A DNA stretch of 48,531 bases from a virus. Below are positions 16,367 through 23,038 of the stretch, piece after piece. The stretch covers positions 5,179 through 53,709 of IMG/VR virus record IMGVR_UViG_3300030099_002320. One strand, 5' to 3'. How positions within the stretch are numbered: position 1 is the stretch's first letter; each line of letters starts with the position of its first letter. The translations under genes and the position numbers were made by a program. Below the pieces are notes generated by a model. The model was not told where the DNA came from, ran no database searches, and was given only the letters and a program-made list of their open reading frames with translations.

Positions 16367-16573
16367 ATGAGTAAATACAAACAAACAGAACTGTTCAGTA
16401 AGAAAGAGATGAAAGAGTTAGTGGAAGATGAAGTAGCAAAACAATCATGTAGTACAGATGAGGCTACGAAGTCAATAAATGATAGAGCATTAGAAATTAT
16501 AGACTATAATTTAGATACTATAGAAGATGCGATAGAGGATAAACTCTTAGACTTGTCTGAACAGTTTAGATAA
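16367..16573 (+). CDS. Small acidic helical protein
   Basis: A 68-residue protein starting at ATG 16367 (MSKYKQTELFSKKEMKEL). It is helical and acidic with DYNLDTIEDAIEDKLLDLSE at the end. The nearest ribosome site (AAAGGAG, 16348-16354) is better spaced for ATG 16362, which opens a two-codon frame ATG-AGA-TGA whose stop overlaps this start as ATGA. Translation may therefore depend on re-initiation. It resembles small phage regulators in size and charge only. Function unknown. Confidence 0.7.
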   Translation: MSKYKQTELFSKKEMKELVEDEVAKQSCSTDEATKSINDRALEIIDYNLDTIEDAIEDKLLDLSEQFR

Positions 16574-16586
16574 ATCGGTGGCTAAT

Positions 16587-16620
16587 AGTGCGGTGAACGG
16601 GATTACTTAATAGCCGCACT
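16587..16620 (+). terminator. Intercistronic stem-loop
   Basis: AGTGCGG (16587-16593) pairs perfectly with CCGCACT (16614-16620), with a loop near 20 bases. GGCTA at 16580 and TAGCC at 16611 offer an alternative pairing. There is no U-tract, so it is more likely an attenuator or RNA-processing site than a full terminator. Confidence 0.45.
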
Positions 16621-16645
16621 TGCCTTAACAAAGAAAGGAAATATT

Positions 16646-16888
16646 ATGATAGGATATATATCATTAGCAATACTATTTGGTTTCATATCAATATTGGTAT
16701 GGAAAGATGTGACTTGCACAAATACAAAAACAAGAAGTTACTATCCGATTCTAAGTGAAATGGATTACCAGCAAGCAATAGAAATAAAGAAACATATAGA
16801 TAAGTTGGTAGCTGATTTAGAAAAAGGTGGTTGGGATTACACAAAATACAATATGATAAGTAGTATCAGAAGGAGAAATGATGTTTAA
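16646..16888 (+). CDS. Small membrane-anchored protein
   Basis: An 80-residue protein, ATG 16646 behind AAAGGAAA. Residues 1-20 (MIGYISLAILFGFISILVWK) form one membrane segment and no other is visible. The rest is hydrophilic with a helix MDYQQAIEIKKHIDKLVADL, so it may be a cytoplasmic domain anchored to the inner membrane. It lies in the operon leading to the ubiquitin-like genes. A role at the membrane, such as superinfection exclusion, is possible but unproved. Confidence 0.75.
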   Translation: MIGYISLAILFGFISILVWKDVTCTNTKTRSYYPILSEMDYQQAIEIKKHIDKLVADLEKGGWDYTKYNMISSIRRRNDV

Positions 16889-17285
16889 CAATGAAGAGAT
16901 ATACGATAGAGCGGTGAAATCATTTAATGAAGTAATTAATGAAAAGGTAATAGCCGCTACAGAATCGAAAGAGTGGGCAAAGTTTAAGTTTGCTACACTT
17001 ACAAAACAAAAACTTAGGGAAGGTGCAATTAAACACGAGGCACAAATCCCTATAACTCTTGTAGAATGTATTAAAGTTAACAGAGACAATTTACAAGAAG
17101 CAATAGAAGAAGGTATTGATATGCCAATATATGTTGAAGCAGAGTCAGTTTTACAGACTCAACTTGATAGCAATACAACATATGAATACCTTAAAATAGC
17201 AAAAGAGTTCATGTATAAGGCAGTGTTTTATTTATTGTTAGCCTTATTTCATGACTCAAAACCGAAAGGAAATGAAAATGAGTAA
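16881..17285 (+). CDS. Hypothetical protein upstream of the ubiquitin-like gene
   Basis: A 134-residue protein. ATG 16881 is preferred over ATG 16878 because the AAGGAG at 16870-16875 is then 5 bases away. The N-terminal half is helical (IYDRAVKSFNEVINEKVIAA), followed by QIPITLVECIKVNRDNLQEA and a hydrophobic helix MYKAVFYLLLALFHD near the end. Its last codons overlap the ubiquitin-like gene by 8 bp, so the two are translationally linked. I do not recognise it, but the coupling makes it a candidate accessory factor of the conjugation system. Confidence 0.75.
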   Translation: MFNNEEIYDRAVKSFNEVINEKVIAATESKEWAKFKFATLTKQKLREGAIKHEAQIPITLVECIKVNRDNLQEAIEEGIDMPIYVEAESVLQTQLDSNTTYEYLKIAKEFMYKAVFYLLLALFHDSKPKGNENE

Positions 17286-17586
17286 CTCAACACAGATAGA
17301 AGCGATTCTATATAATGTAAATAACACTGGCTTTGTAGAAGCAAGAGATGAAAGAGCACTTGCGTGCAGAAATGTGCAAGAGTTTGTGGATTATCTTAGA
17401 GACGCAAGTCCTAGTTTGTATGAACAAATTAACTTGTCTAATACAAAGATCAAAGTAAACTGGGAAGACAATGCAGTTTCTGGTGAATCACCATCTGCTA
17501 ATCTTCAGACTTTACTGACCAGAACTAGTGCTACTGACGGTAGATGTATTATTGCATTTAACGAGCACACGGTTAAAGGTGGATAA
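17278..17586 (+). CDS. Ubiquitin-like protein with C-terminal Gly-Gly
   Basis: A 102-residue protein. ATG 17278 is chosen over an in-frame ATG at 17251 because GAAAGGAAATGAAA sits just upstream. The predicted order is strand (QIEAILYNV, 6-14), strand (GFVEARD, 18-24), helix (NVQEFVDYLRDA, 32-43), strand (KIKVNWED, 57-64), a helical or loop part, and strand (RCIIAFNEHTV, 89-99). That is the beta-grasp order of ThiS and ubiquitin. It ends KGG at residue 102 and then a double stop, so no maturation is needed before activation. The E2-like, JAMM and E1-like genes follow in the same operon. It was named from topology, Gly-Gly end and neighbours rather than sequence family; the PRTRC-C and ThiS groups are the nearest in layout. 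Confidence 0.68.
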   Translation: MSNSTQIEAILYNVNNTGFVEARDERALACRNVQEFVDYLRDASPSLYEQINLSNTKIKVNWEDNAVSGESPSANLQTLLTRTSATDGRCIIAFNEHTVKGG

Positions 17587-17597
17587 TAAAAACAACA

Positions 17598-17621
17598 GAG
17601 GGGCAGTTTCGGCTGTCCCTC
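17598..17621 (+). terminator. Strong hairpin after the ubiquitin-like gene
   Basis: GAGGGGCAG (17598-17606) pairs with CTGTCCCTC (17613-17621) including one G-U pair, around a 6-base TTTCGG loop. No U-tract follows. It may block 3' decay or partly terminate, giving more ubiquitin-like protein than the enzymes downstream. Confidence 0.6.
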
Positions 17622-17643
17622 ATAACTTTAAGGAGAGAATAAT

Positions 17644-17871
17644 ATGGCTGAGAAAGTGAAAACATGCGGTATTAATAAAGAAAAGGGTTATCTATATTAC
17701 TTGAACATACATGGTGATGTGTATCGTAAAACTATAGATAAGAGAAGTGAGAAAGTTCTTGATACAAATATATTGCGTGAAAGTGGATACTTATACTTTA
17801 TCGATAGAGAAGGTGATGTATCAAGAGCACCAATGGTAAGAAAGGAGTATATAAATGTGGAAAGAAGTTGA
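17644..17871 (+). CDS. Small two-repeat protein (GYLY...GDV..R)
   Basis: A 75-residue protein, ATG 17644 behind AAGGAGAG. It contains two copies of one unit: GYLYYLNIHGDVYRKTI (about 15-31) and GYLYFIDREGDVSRAPM (about 48-64). Two beta hairpins with a Gly-Asp turn are likely. A similar single unit (KGYLYFIDKxGDVSRAxM) recurs, as I recall, in short uncharacterised archaeal and bacterial proteins. Between the ubiquitin-like and E2-like genes and overlapping the latter by 17 bp, it may be an adaptor or substrate of the pathway. Its function is unknown. Confidence 0.75.
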   Translation: MAEKVKTCGINKEKGYLYYLNIHGDVYRKTIDKRSEKVLDTNILRESGYLYFIDREGDVSRAPMVRKEYINVERS

Positions 17872-19849
17872 ATGGGATGACTTAGAAATGGACATATCTG
17901 ATGTTTCATCTGAAATGATTATAGGTCCAAAGAATATAGTGATGAGAAAGATTAACGACTTCAACAGATACTTTACTCAAAACACTTATGTTAGTGGCAA
18001 TAGAACAATGGTAGAACCATTACCACCACTAGCATTTACAAGAACATATAGGTGGAAACCTGGATATATGAAAATTGTTAATGAAGTAATATCTGAAAGA
18101 TTGTTGCAACTACATAAAGGTGGTAGCTTAGAAACTAAATTCAATAGAATGGATAGAGCTCAACATCAACTCAGACAACTAAGAGAAAGACTCTTAGATA
18201 TTGATACTCTGATGAGAGAGTTGAGAGTGAGAAAAGCAACAACTGATCAAGATGTAGAAGCAGCAACAGAAAATATGCAAAATGTTATGGATATATTTCA
18301 GAACAAAACAAAAGAAGCAGAGTCTTACTTTTCTTTGAGAGATGATATGGAAATATCAATGATATTTAAATATTGGGAACCAAATACTTCTCATTTAGAT
18401 GAGGATGAACAGTTGTCAATGTCTCAGATAAACTTACTAAAGTTTCTTACTGGACATTTATCTATGGCTATACATATCAAAGATCCTGAAATGGAAATAT
18501 TGCATAGTAGTTTTGGACAGCAAAGAAAAGTAAAATCGTATGGTAAGATTAAACTTATGGACGATATATTTGTTCTTTATGAAATACCATTTTATGCAAT
18601 GTTTCAAGCACTATACACTTCTAAATTTCATGATTTGAAAGCAAGCGATATCAGCAACAATTATCAATATAGAAATATGATTGACGGATATCTCAGAGGA
18701 CAAAATCTGAATAGATCTTACGAAAGTCATGGTATGACAAGATATTCTGGTAGACCTACTGAACTATCAGGTTGGTGTGGAAGTGATAGTCCTGGACAAA
18801 GAACATTCCCATACATTAGTAAAGGTCATAGTTATGAAACAGACACTAATAGTTTTTCAGCTTTCGGTGTTAATCATAATGCAGTAAGCACTTGTTTTGG
18901 TAATATGGATCAACATATTCGAGATGCATTTGTAAGACTAGATTTCTTATCTATTATGGATATATTATCACATTGGATTAGATATGATATACACGATACA
19001 AGACCTCTAAACAACTTACAAGAAAGTTTCTACACTTTACCAAAAAATCGTATTAGATCTGATTTTATAAAAGATTATACGGATTTTGATATAGGTAGAA
19101 TGCATTCAAAATTGTTTAATGATTTTGATTGTGATAGACATTTCAGAAATTATTGGTCTCAACCAACTCACGAATATATTGGTCAAGTAGATCAGTATGG
19201 TACGAGAAAATATCTAGAGTCTGGTTATGCTATGTTGGGTAAAGGTTGGTTGCAAGAACCTGAATCACCAGTAGTTTCAGTTGGTAATTCACAAGAACAA
19301 TATCGTGCAATATTTGGTTGGGACTTTAGTCGTCCTAACTGGATACCTAACAGTCTTATCATAATGGAACTTCAAAGTAGACTTGCTACTTATGGATTTC
19401 TAAATGATGATACATATGTTGAGGATACCAAGAACATCAAAGATGTTCATATAACTGCTTATCAAGAATACACATATGCTTTGGTAGATGCAGTTAAAAG
19501 AATATTAGATGAAGATCAATGTATTACTATTGGTCATGGATTATACAAACATATGGAAAATCTGGTAGAGTTTGTTGACAATATTGAATGGACTGAATTA
19601 GAGGAAATGAATCAGAAAGTGAAAAAGGAACTAGAAAAAGAAATCAATATGGTGCAAAGTAGAATAAACAGTAGAATAGACAATGATCTTCCATTTCAAG
19701 AGGATGAAGATCCATATGAATTAGATTATGATGATGATGAATATGAATACGAGTTAAACAGAGTAGATTTTCCTGGATTATTACCAGGTGAATCACCAAT
19801 ACAATATGAACGTAGAATATTAAACGAAAGAGAGGATAGTAATGAGTAA
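17855..19849 (+). CDS. Large protein with E2-like conjugating-enzyme motif
   Basis: A 664-residue protein starting at ATG 17855 behind AAAGGAGTAT. Residues about 95-150 are a coiled coil (RAQHQLRQLRERLLDID). The centre has VNHNAVSTCFGNMDQHIRDA with Cys347, His341 and Gly349, followed by a helix FLSIMDILSHWIRYD and a proline near 375. This matches the layout of prokaryotic E2-like domains, where a conserved H-x-x-V...C-x-G precedes the C-terminal helices, and Cys347 would carry the thioester. The C-terminal 40 residues are strongly acidic (DYDDDEYEYELNRVD). It is far longer than a normal E2 (about 150-200), so it may also choose substrates. The stop overlaps the JAMM gene by 8 bp. The E2 call rests on one motif and neighbours; a structural protein is an alternative. 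Confidence 0.55.
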   Translation: MWKEVEWDDLEMDISDVSSEMIIGPKNIVMRKINDFNRYFTQNTYVSGNRTMVEPLPPLAFTRTYRWKPGYMKIVNEVISERLLQLHKGGSLETKFNRMDRAQHQLRQLRERLLDIDTLMRELRVRKATTDQDVEAATENMQNVMDIFQNKTKEAESYFSLRDDMEISMIFKYWEPNTSHLDEDEQLSMSQINLLKFLTGHLSMAIHIKDPEMEILHSSFGQQRKVKSYGKIKLMDDIFVLYEIPFYAMFQALYTSKFHDLKASDISNNYQYRNMIDGYLRGQNLNRSYESHGMTRYSGRPTELSGWCGSDSPGQRTFPYISKGHSYETDTNSFSAFGVNHNAVSTCFGNMDQHIRDAFVRLDFLSIMDILSHWIRYDIHDTRPLNNLQESFYTLPKNRIRSDFIKDYTDFDIGRMHSKLFNDFDCDRHFRNYWSQPTHEYIGQVDQYGTRKYLESGYAMLGKGWLQEPESPVVSVGNSQEQYRAIFGWDFSRPNWIPNSLIIMELQSRLATYGFLNDDTYVEDTKNIKDVHITAYQEYTYALVDAVKRILDEDQCITIGHGLYKHMENLVEFVDNIEWTELEEMNQKVKKELEKEINMVQSRINSRIDNDLPFQEDEDPYELDYDDDEYEYELNRVDFPGLLPGESPIQYERRILNEREDSNE

Positions 19850-20765
19850 GTTCATAATGAATCAGAAAGACTGGGATACTATACAAAATTATTCCAGATA
19901 TGCTTATGATGAGCACAAGTCAGAAATTGGTGGATATATGCTTGTTAAAGAAATTGATAACAAGTTTGTATTTACTAATCCAGTAATACTTGAACAAGAA
20001 ATTACTGCTAGTAATACAGAGATAACAGCAGACGCTGTTAGTGATTATACAGTTAAAATGGAAGTGCAACACGGTAAAGAGGAATATTGGTTGTGCTGGT
20101 GGCATAGTCATCACACTATGGATGTTTTCTGGTCCCCAACTGACCATACAGCTATTAATCAACATAAAACAATAACAGGTAAATATACATTTAATCTTGT
20201 TGTTAATCTTAAAGAAGAACATATTCTTAGAGTATGTGATTGGAGAACTGGTACACAAACTGATCTTCAAATGGAAATAGGTGATAAAACTGAAATACCA
20301 GATTATATTATCAATGAAGTTGAAGAGAAATGTTCAAAACCTAAACCTGTAACATACAAATATCAGACTACGAAAACAAATAATGCATTTAGTAGTATGT
20401 ATAATGGTGGATATGTTAATCAGATGAATATATGGGCTTCGGATAAAACAGATGAAGAAAGAGTAGATGTTGAAGCAAAGTTAGATACTATCTTACAAGA
20501 ATATCTTAATGATTCTGATTATCCAAAATACAGAAAAGCTGTAGGAAATCTAAATAGAAAACTTGGTAGAGATCAAAGTGAGCTTAGAGTTCTTATAGTA
20601 GATAAAGAACAACTTGTGCAATGTGTTCATTTGTTAATGGCAGATGAATATATTTATGCAAAAGGTGGTGATAAACCAGATATACAAACATCAATAGATT
20701 TTGAAAGGTCTTTTGATATGACTGGTAATGTAAATATAATTAATGCGAAAGGAGAAGTGAAATGA
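19842..20765 (+). CDS. JAMM/Mov34-family metallopeptidase (deconjugase)
   Basis: A 307-residue protein, ATG 19842, with an AGAGGAT site. The JAMM zinc signature is complete: Glu28 in KSEIGGYM, then H88-S-H90 and, after exactly seven residues, S98-P-T-D101. The catalytic domain covers about the first 145 residues; the remaining 160 are of unknown type and may bind substrate. JAMM enzymes cleave the isopeptide bond after Gly-Gly of ubiquitin-like proteins. Because the ubiquitin-like protein here already ends in Gly-Gly, the likely job is removing it from targets. The gene overlaps the E2-like gene by 8 bp and the E1 gene by 4 bp (ATGA). Lambda K is a JAMM tail protein, but this copy is in the early block. 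Confidence 0.9.
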   Translation: MSKFIMNQKDWDTIQNYSRYAYDEHKSEIGGYMLVKEIDNKFVFTNPVILEQEITASNTEITADAVSDYTVKMEVQHGKEEYWLCWWHSHHTMDVFWSPTDHTAINQHKTITGKYTFNLVVNLKEEHILRVCDWRTGTQTDLQMEIGDKTEIPDYIINEVEEKCSKPKPVTYKYQTTKTNNAFSSMYNGGYVNQMNIWASDKTDEERVDVEAKLDTILQEYLNDSDYPKYRKAVGNLNRKLGRDQSELRVLIVDKEQLVQCVHLLMADEYIYAKGGDKPDIQTSIDFERSFDMTGNVNIINAKGEVK

Positions 20766-21400
20766 ATGAGAGATATTCTGGGTTAGTTAATAACTTTGAT
20801 GAATATGCTTATCATTTCTTGGGTTGCGGTGCTATTGGTAGTGCCGCAGCTACAACTATGGTAAGAATGGGTGCTAATATGGTCCATTTGTATGATATGG
20901 ATCGTGTTGAAAGCCCTAATATTGGTGTATCAATATATGATACTAATGATATTAATAAACCAAAAGTAGAAGCATTGAAAGATAAACTCTTAGCAATCAA
21001 TCCAAATGCCTATATTAATACTCATAATGGTGAATTTGAAAACATATTACAAGAACCTCGTAATGTAGTTATTCTTGGATTTGATTCTATGAGTTCAAGA
21101 TTAGATGCAGTAAAGAATATTCTAAACTTAGAAAAACCTGAGATACTTATTGACGGTAGAATGGGTGCAGAATATTATCAGCAATATACATTTGAACAAC
21201 CAACTTTGAAAGAGTATATGAAAACTTGGTATACAGATGATATAGCAGATGATGTTCCATGTAATCAAAAAGCAACTAGTTATTGTAGTAATATGACTGG
21301 TAGTTTGATATGCAACAATGTAAAAAAGATACTGAAAGATGAACCTTATATGAAAAATTTCTCTTTCAACTTTGTTACTTGTTCATTAGATTTACATTAG
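20762..21400 (+). CDS. ThiF/E1-like ubiquitin-activating enzyme
   Basis: A 212-residue protein, ATG 20762, behind GAAAGGAG. The nucleotide-binding motif G21-C-G23-A-I-G26 is followed by D45-M-D47 and E-S-P-N53, then K66/K68 (NKPKVEALKDKL). A later D108 with R113 (GFDSMSSRLDAV) completes the ThiF pattern. Cys167 (DDVPCNQ) and Cys175 (SYCSNM) are candidates for the catalytic cysteine that takes the activated Gly-Gly. The usual 'NLNRQ' segment is replaced by NIGVSIYD, so the ATP-site Arg is not in its normal place. It adenylates the ubiquitin-like protein and passes it to the E2-like partner. Shorter than typical ThiF (about 240-250), but it ends cleanly. Confidence 0.87.
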   Translation: MNERYSGLVNNFDEYAYHFLGCGAIGSAAATTMVRMGANMVHLYDMDRVESPNIGVSIYDTNDINKPKVEALKDKLLAINPNAYINTHNGEFENILQEPRNVVILGFDSMSSRLDAVKNILNLEKPEILIDGRMGAEYYQQYTFEQPTLKEYMKTWYTDDIADDVPCNQKATSYCSNMTGSLICNNVKKILKDEPYMKNFSFNFVTCSLDLH

Positions 21401-21413
21401 TAATATATTAACT

Positions 21414-21470
21414 GGTGTGGGGGCTATATACCTCTCTATATCCACTATCAATCTCATTGGTCCCCGCACT
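21414..21470 (+). terminator. Stem-loop after the E1-like gene
   Basis: GTGTGGGG (21415-21422) pairs with CCCCGCAC (21462-21469) with one G-U, and flanking G-U pairs can extend it; an inner ATATA/TATAT hairpin lies between. It ends the cluster of conjugation genes and may be a terminator or processing site. The next gene has its own AAAGGAAAGG, so it need not depend on this transcript. Confidence 0.5.
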
Positions 21471-21490
21471 CTATTAGAAAAGGAAAGGAA

Positions 21491-21901
21491 ATGAAAGCAT
21501 ATATAAGTGAACTTATATACACTCAAGAAACTCAATCAGAACATAATAGTTGGGAACATAGAATGCCTTACAAAGAAATGTTCCAAAGCATGGATATAGA
21601 CTTTACAATACAACTTGAAAACTTAATTACATTTCATCAATGTTGGGAAAAATATCACAACAATACAATATGGTGTCAATTAGGTTTAATAAGAGATGAT
21701 TCAGATAAAGTTTTAATGGCTTCACAAGGTTATCCAGCAAACGAAATAACTGATCAAAAACCATATGGTCCAAGTATGCGTATAGACATAGGAACTTTGC
21801 ATGAAGTTGCTATATGTGAGAAACATTCAATACCATATGAATTAATATTAAAAATGAAAATCAAATATATACATGTTAAAATGAGAAGGAGAGTGTTATG
21901 A
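21491..21901 (+). CDS. Hypothetical protein after the conjugation operon
   Basis: A 136-residue protein, ATG 21491, behind GGAAAGGAAA. The sequence has HSIPYELILKMKIKYIHVKM near the end and WEKYHNNTIWCQLGLIRDDS in the middle, with aromatic residues throughout. There is no membrane segment or clear metal site. The stop overlaps the next start as ATGA. I do not recognise it; its place between the conjugation and replication genes says little. Confidence 0.75.
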   Translation: MKAYISELIYTQETQSEHNSWEHRMPYKEMFQSMDIDFTIQLENLITFHQCWEKYHNNTIWCQLGLIRDDSDKVLMASQGYPANEITDQKPYGPSMRIDIGTLHEVAICEKHSIPYELILKMKIKYIHVKMRRRVL

Positions 21902-22101
21902 AAACAGAAGTAATAAAGCCTAAAAGCAAAGCAATGACGGCAAAAGAGAGAGCTCTAACAGCAGAGCTCTTTCGTAAAAGATACGGAGCATGGTATTTCT
22001 TTAATTATAAGAAGTATGGAACATTTCGTATAAATGAAAAAAAAGAATCTTGGTTAGAAAAGTTTGATAAACAAACACCAAGAGATAGGCAAGGATGGTA
22101 G
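21898..22101 (+). CDS. Small basic hypothetical protein
   Basis: A 67-residue basic protein. ATG 21898 overlaps the stop upstream (ATGA), with GAGAAGGAGAG just before it. It contains AKERALTAELFRKRYGAWYF and KKYGTFRINEKKESWLEKF, mostly helical with aromatic patches. It might bind nucleic acid, but no motif proves this. Confidence 0.7.
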   Translation: MKTEVIKPKSKAMTAKERALTAELFRKRYGAWYFFNYKKYGTFRINEKKESWLEKFDKQTPRDRQGW

Positions 22102-22103
22102 TT

Positions 22104-22379
22104 ATGAATGAAAAAAAATGGTCAATAAAACATGAAGGTAAATTGAATCCAAATAATATAGTATTTAATAATAAATATAAAGAACTATATGAAAAGATGA
22201 AAAAAGTTGATGATAAAATAAAAGAAATACACAATGAAGATCCAGGACAATTAGTATGTACAGTATGTAATACAGGTGCAAATCCACAAGGACATGCTGA
22301 TCAATGTGATGACATATGGGTTGCATATTGTAATGGTTGTGGTGATTATGGTGAATTTATTTACGAAAAAGACTTGTAA
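22104..22379 (+). CDS. Small zinc-binding protein
   Basis: A 91-residue protein; ATG 22104 is preferred over ATG 22095 because AAGG lies 9 bases upstream. The first 50 residues are a charged helix (KYKELYEKMKKVDDKIKEI). The C-terminal half shows C-x2-C (CTVC), then H and C (GHADQC), then C-x2-C (CNGC), enough ligands for one or two zinc ions. This is a zinc-ribbon or treble-clef layout. DNA binding is the default guess; an E3-like adaptor role for the nearby conjugation enzymes is possible but rests only on proximity. Confidence 0.75.
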   Translation: MNEKKWSIKHEGKLNPNNIVFNNKYKELYEKMKKVDDKIKEIHNEDPGQLVCTVCNTGANPQGHADQCDDIWVAYCNGCGDYGEFIYEKDL

Positions 22380-22453
22380 AATTCAATACTTAGGAGTATA
22401 TTAGTAGGCTCAAAAGAGCATAATAATAATAAGAAAAAGAAAGGTAATTGAAT
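22380..22453 (+). other. Short gap with a weak hairpin
   Basis: This 74-bp gap holds GGCTCAAAAGAGC, a 4-5 bp hairpin, and then an A-rich stretch ending in the ribosome site AGAAAGG for the next gene. No frame with a ribosome site is visible in it. Confidence 0.5.
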
Positions 22454-23038
22454 ATGAAGTTCAAAGGTAAAGAATATACTGAAGTCAAAGATCGTATCGA
22501 TGCATTCTTATCTGAATATCCTGAAGCTACAATAGAAACAACATTAGTTTCAGTAAACAATATAACAGATACACCAACAGGTGAAAGATGTAATGAATAC
22601 TTAATATCTGCTACAGTATACCCTTCAAAAGAAAACAATCCAGATCAATATTACACTGGTCATGCAGCTGAACGTGACAATACTGGATTTGTTAACAAAA
22701 CATCAGCACTAGAAAATTGTGAAACATCAGCAGTCGGTAGAGCATTAGCCTTTGCTGGATATGGTGGTGGATACGCAATAGCTTCGAAAGAAGAAGTGGA
22801 TAATGCAAAAGCTGCACAAAAGAAATCTCATGTAACAATAAAAATGTTAGAAGAGTTAGATGCTGGTTTCAAGAAAGCTACACCTTACTTAGACGAAGCA
22901 ATGATAAAAAGATACAATGAACAGCGTACTGCTGGACATTTCGATACTAAACTTAGAGTAAATGCTACAATGCAATACTTTAATCAAATGATTAAGGAGG
23001 GCAAGGATGTCGGAAAAGACAAAAAAGATGCCAAGTGA
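22454..23038 (+). CDS. Putative single-strand annealing protein (ERF/Sak-like)
   Basis: A 194-residue protein. ATG 22454 is preferred to an in-frame TTG at 22448, with AGAAAGG ten bases upstream. A signature ALENCETSAVGRALAFAGYG, then GGYAIASKEEVDNA, resembles the conserved 'ETSAVGRALA..GY...IAS.EEV' stretch of phage ERF/Sak-like recombinases. The N-terminal half is a strand-rich fold (EATIETTLVSVNNI) with YPSKENNPDQYY. The C-terminal part is a charged helix ending KDKKDAK. It would pair complementary single strands during recombination-dependent replication, consistent with the SSB and resolvase genes downstream. Confidence 0.75.
   Translation: MKFKGKEYTEVKDRIDAFLSEYPEATIETTLVSVNNITDTPTGERCNEYLISATVYPSKENNPDQYYTGHAAERDNTGFVNKTSALENCETSAVGRALAFAGYGGGYAIASKEEVDNAKAAQKKSHVTIKMLEELDAGFKKATPYLDEAMIKRYNEQRTAGHFDTKLRVNATMQYFNQMIKEGKDVGKDKKDAK

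Noticed and set aside
16574-16587. ATCGGTGGCTAATA occurs here and again inverted near 26896-26909.
   Set aside because: A 14-base match is expected by chance several times in 48 kb, and the two sites share no context.
19644-20270. Minus-strand frames opposite the E2-like and JAMM genes.
   Set aside because: They have low-complexity, His/Ile-rich translations typical of antisense shadows, and no ribosome sites.
17278-21400. Lambda K/I-type tail assembly role for the JAMM and Gly-Gly proteins.
   Set aside because: The genes are on the opposite strand in the early block beside replication genes, and an E1 and E2-like gene would be superfluous for tail assembly.
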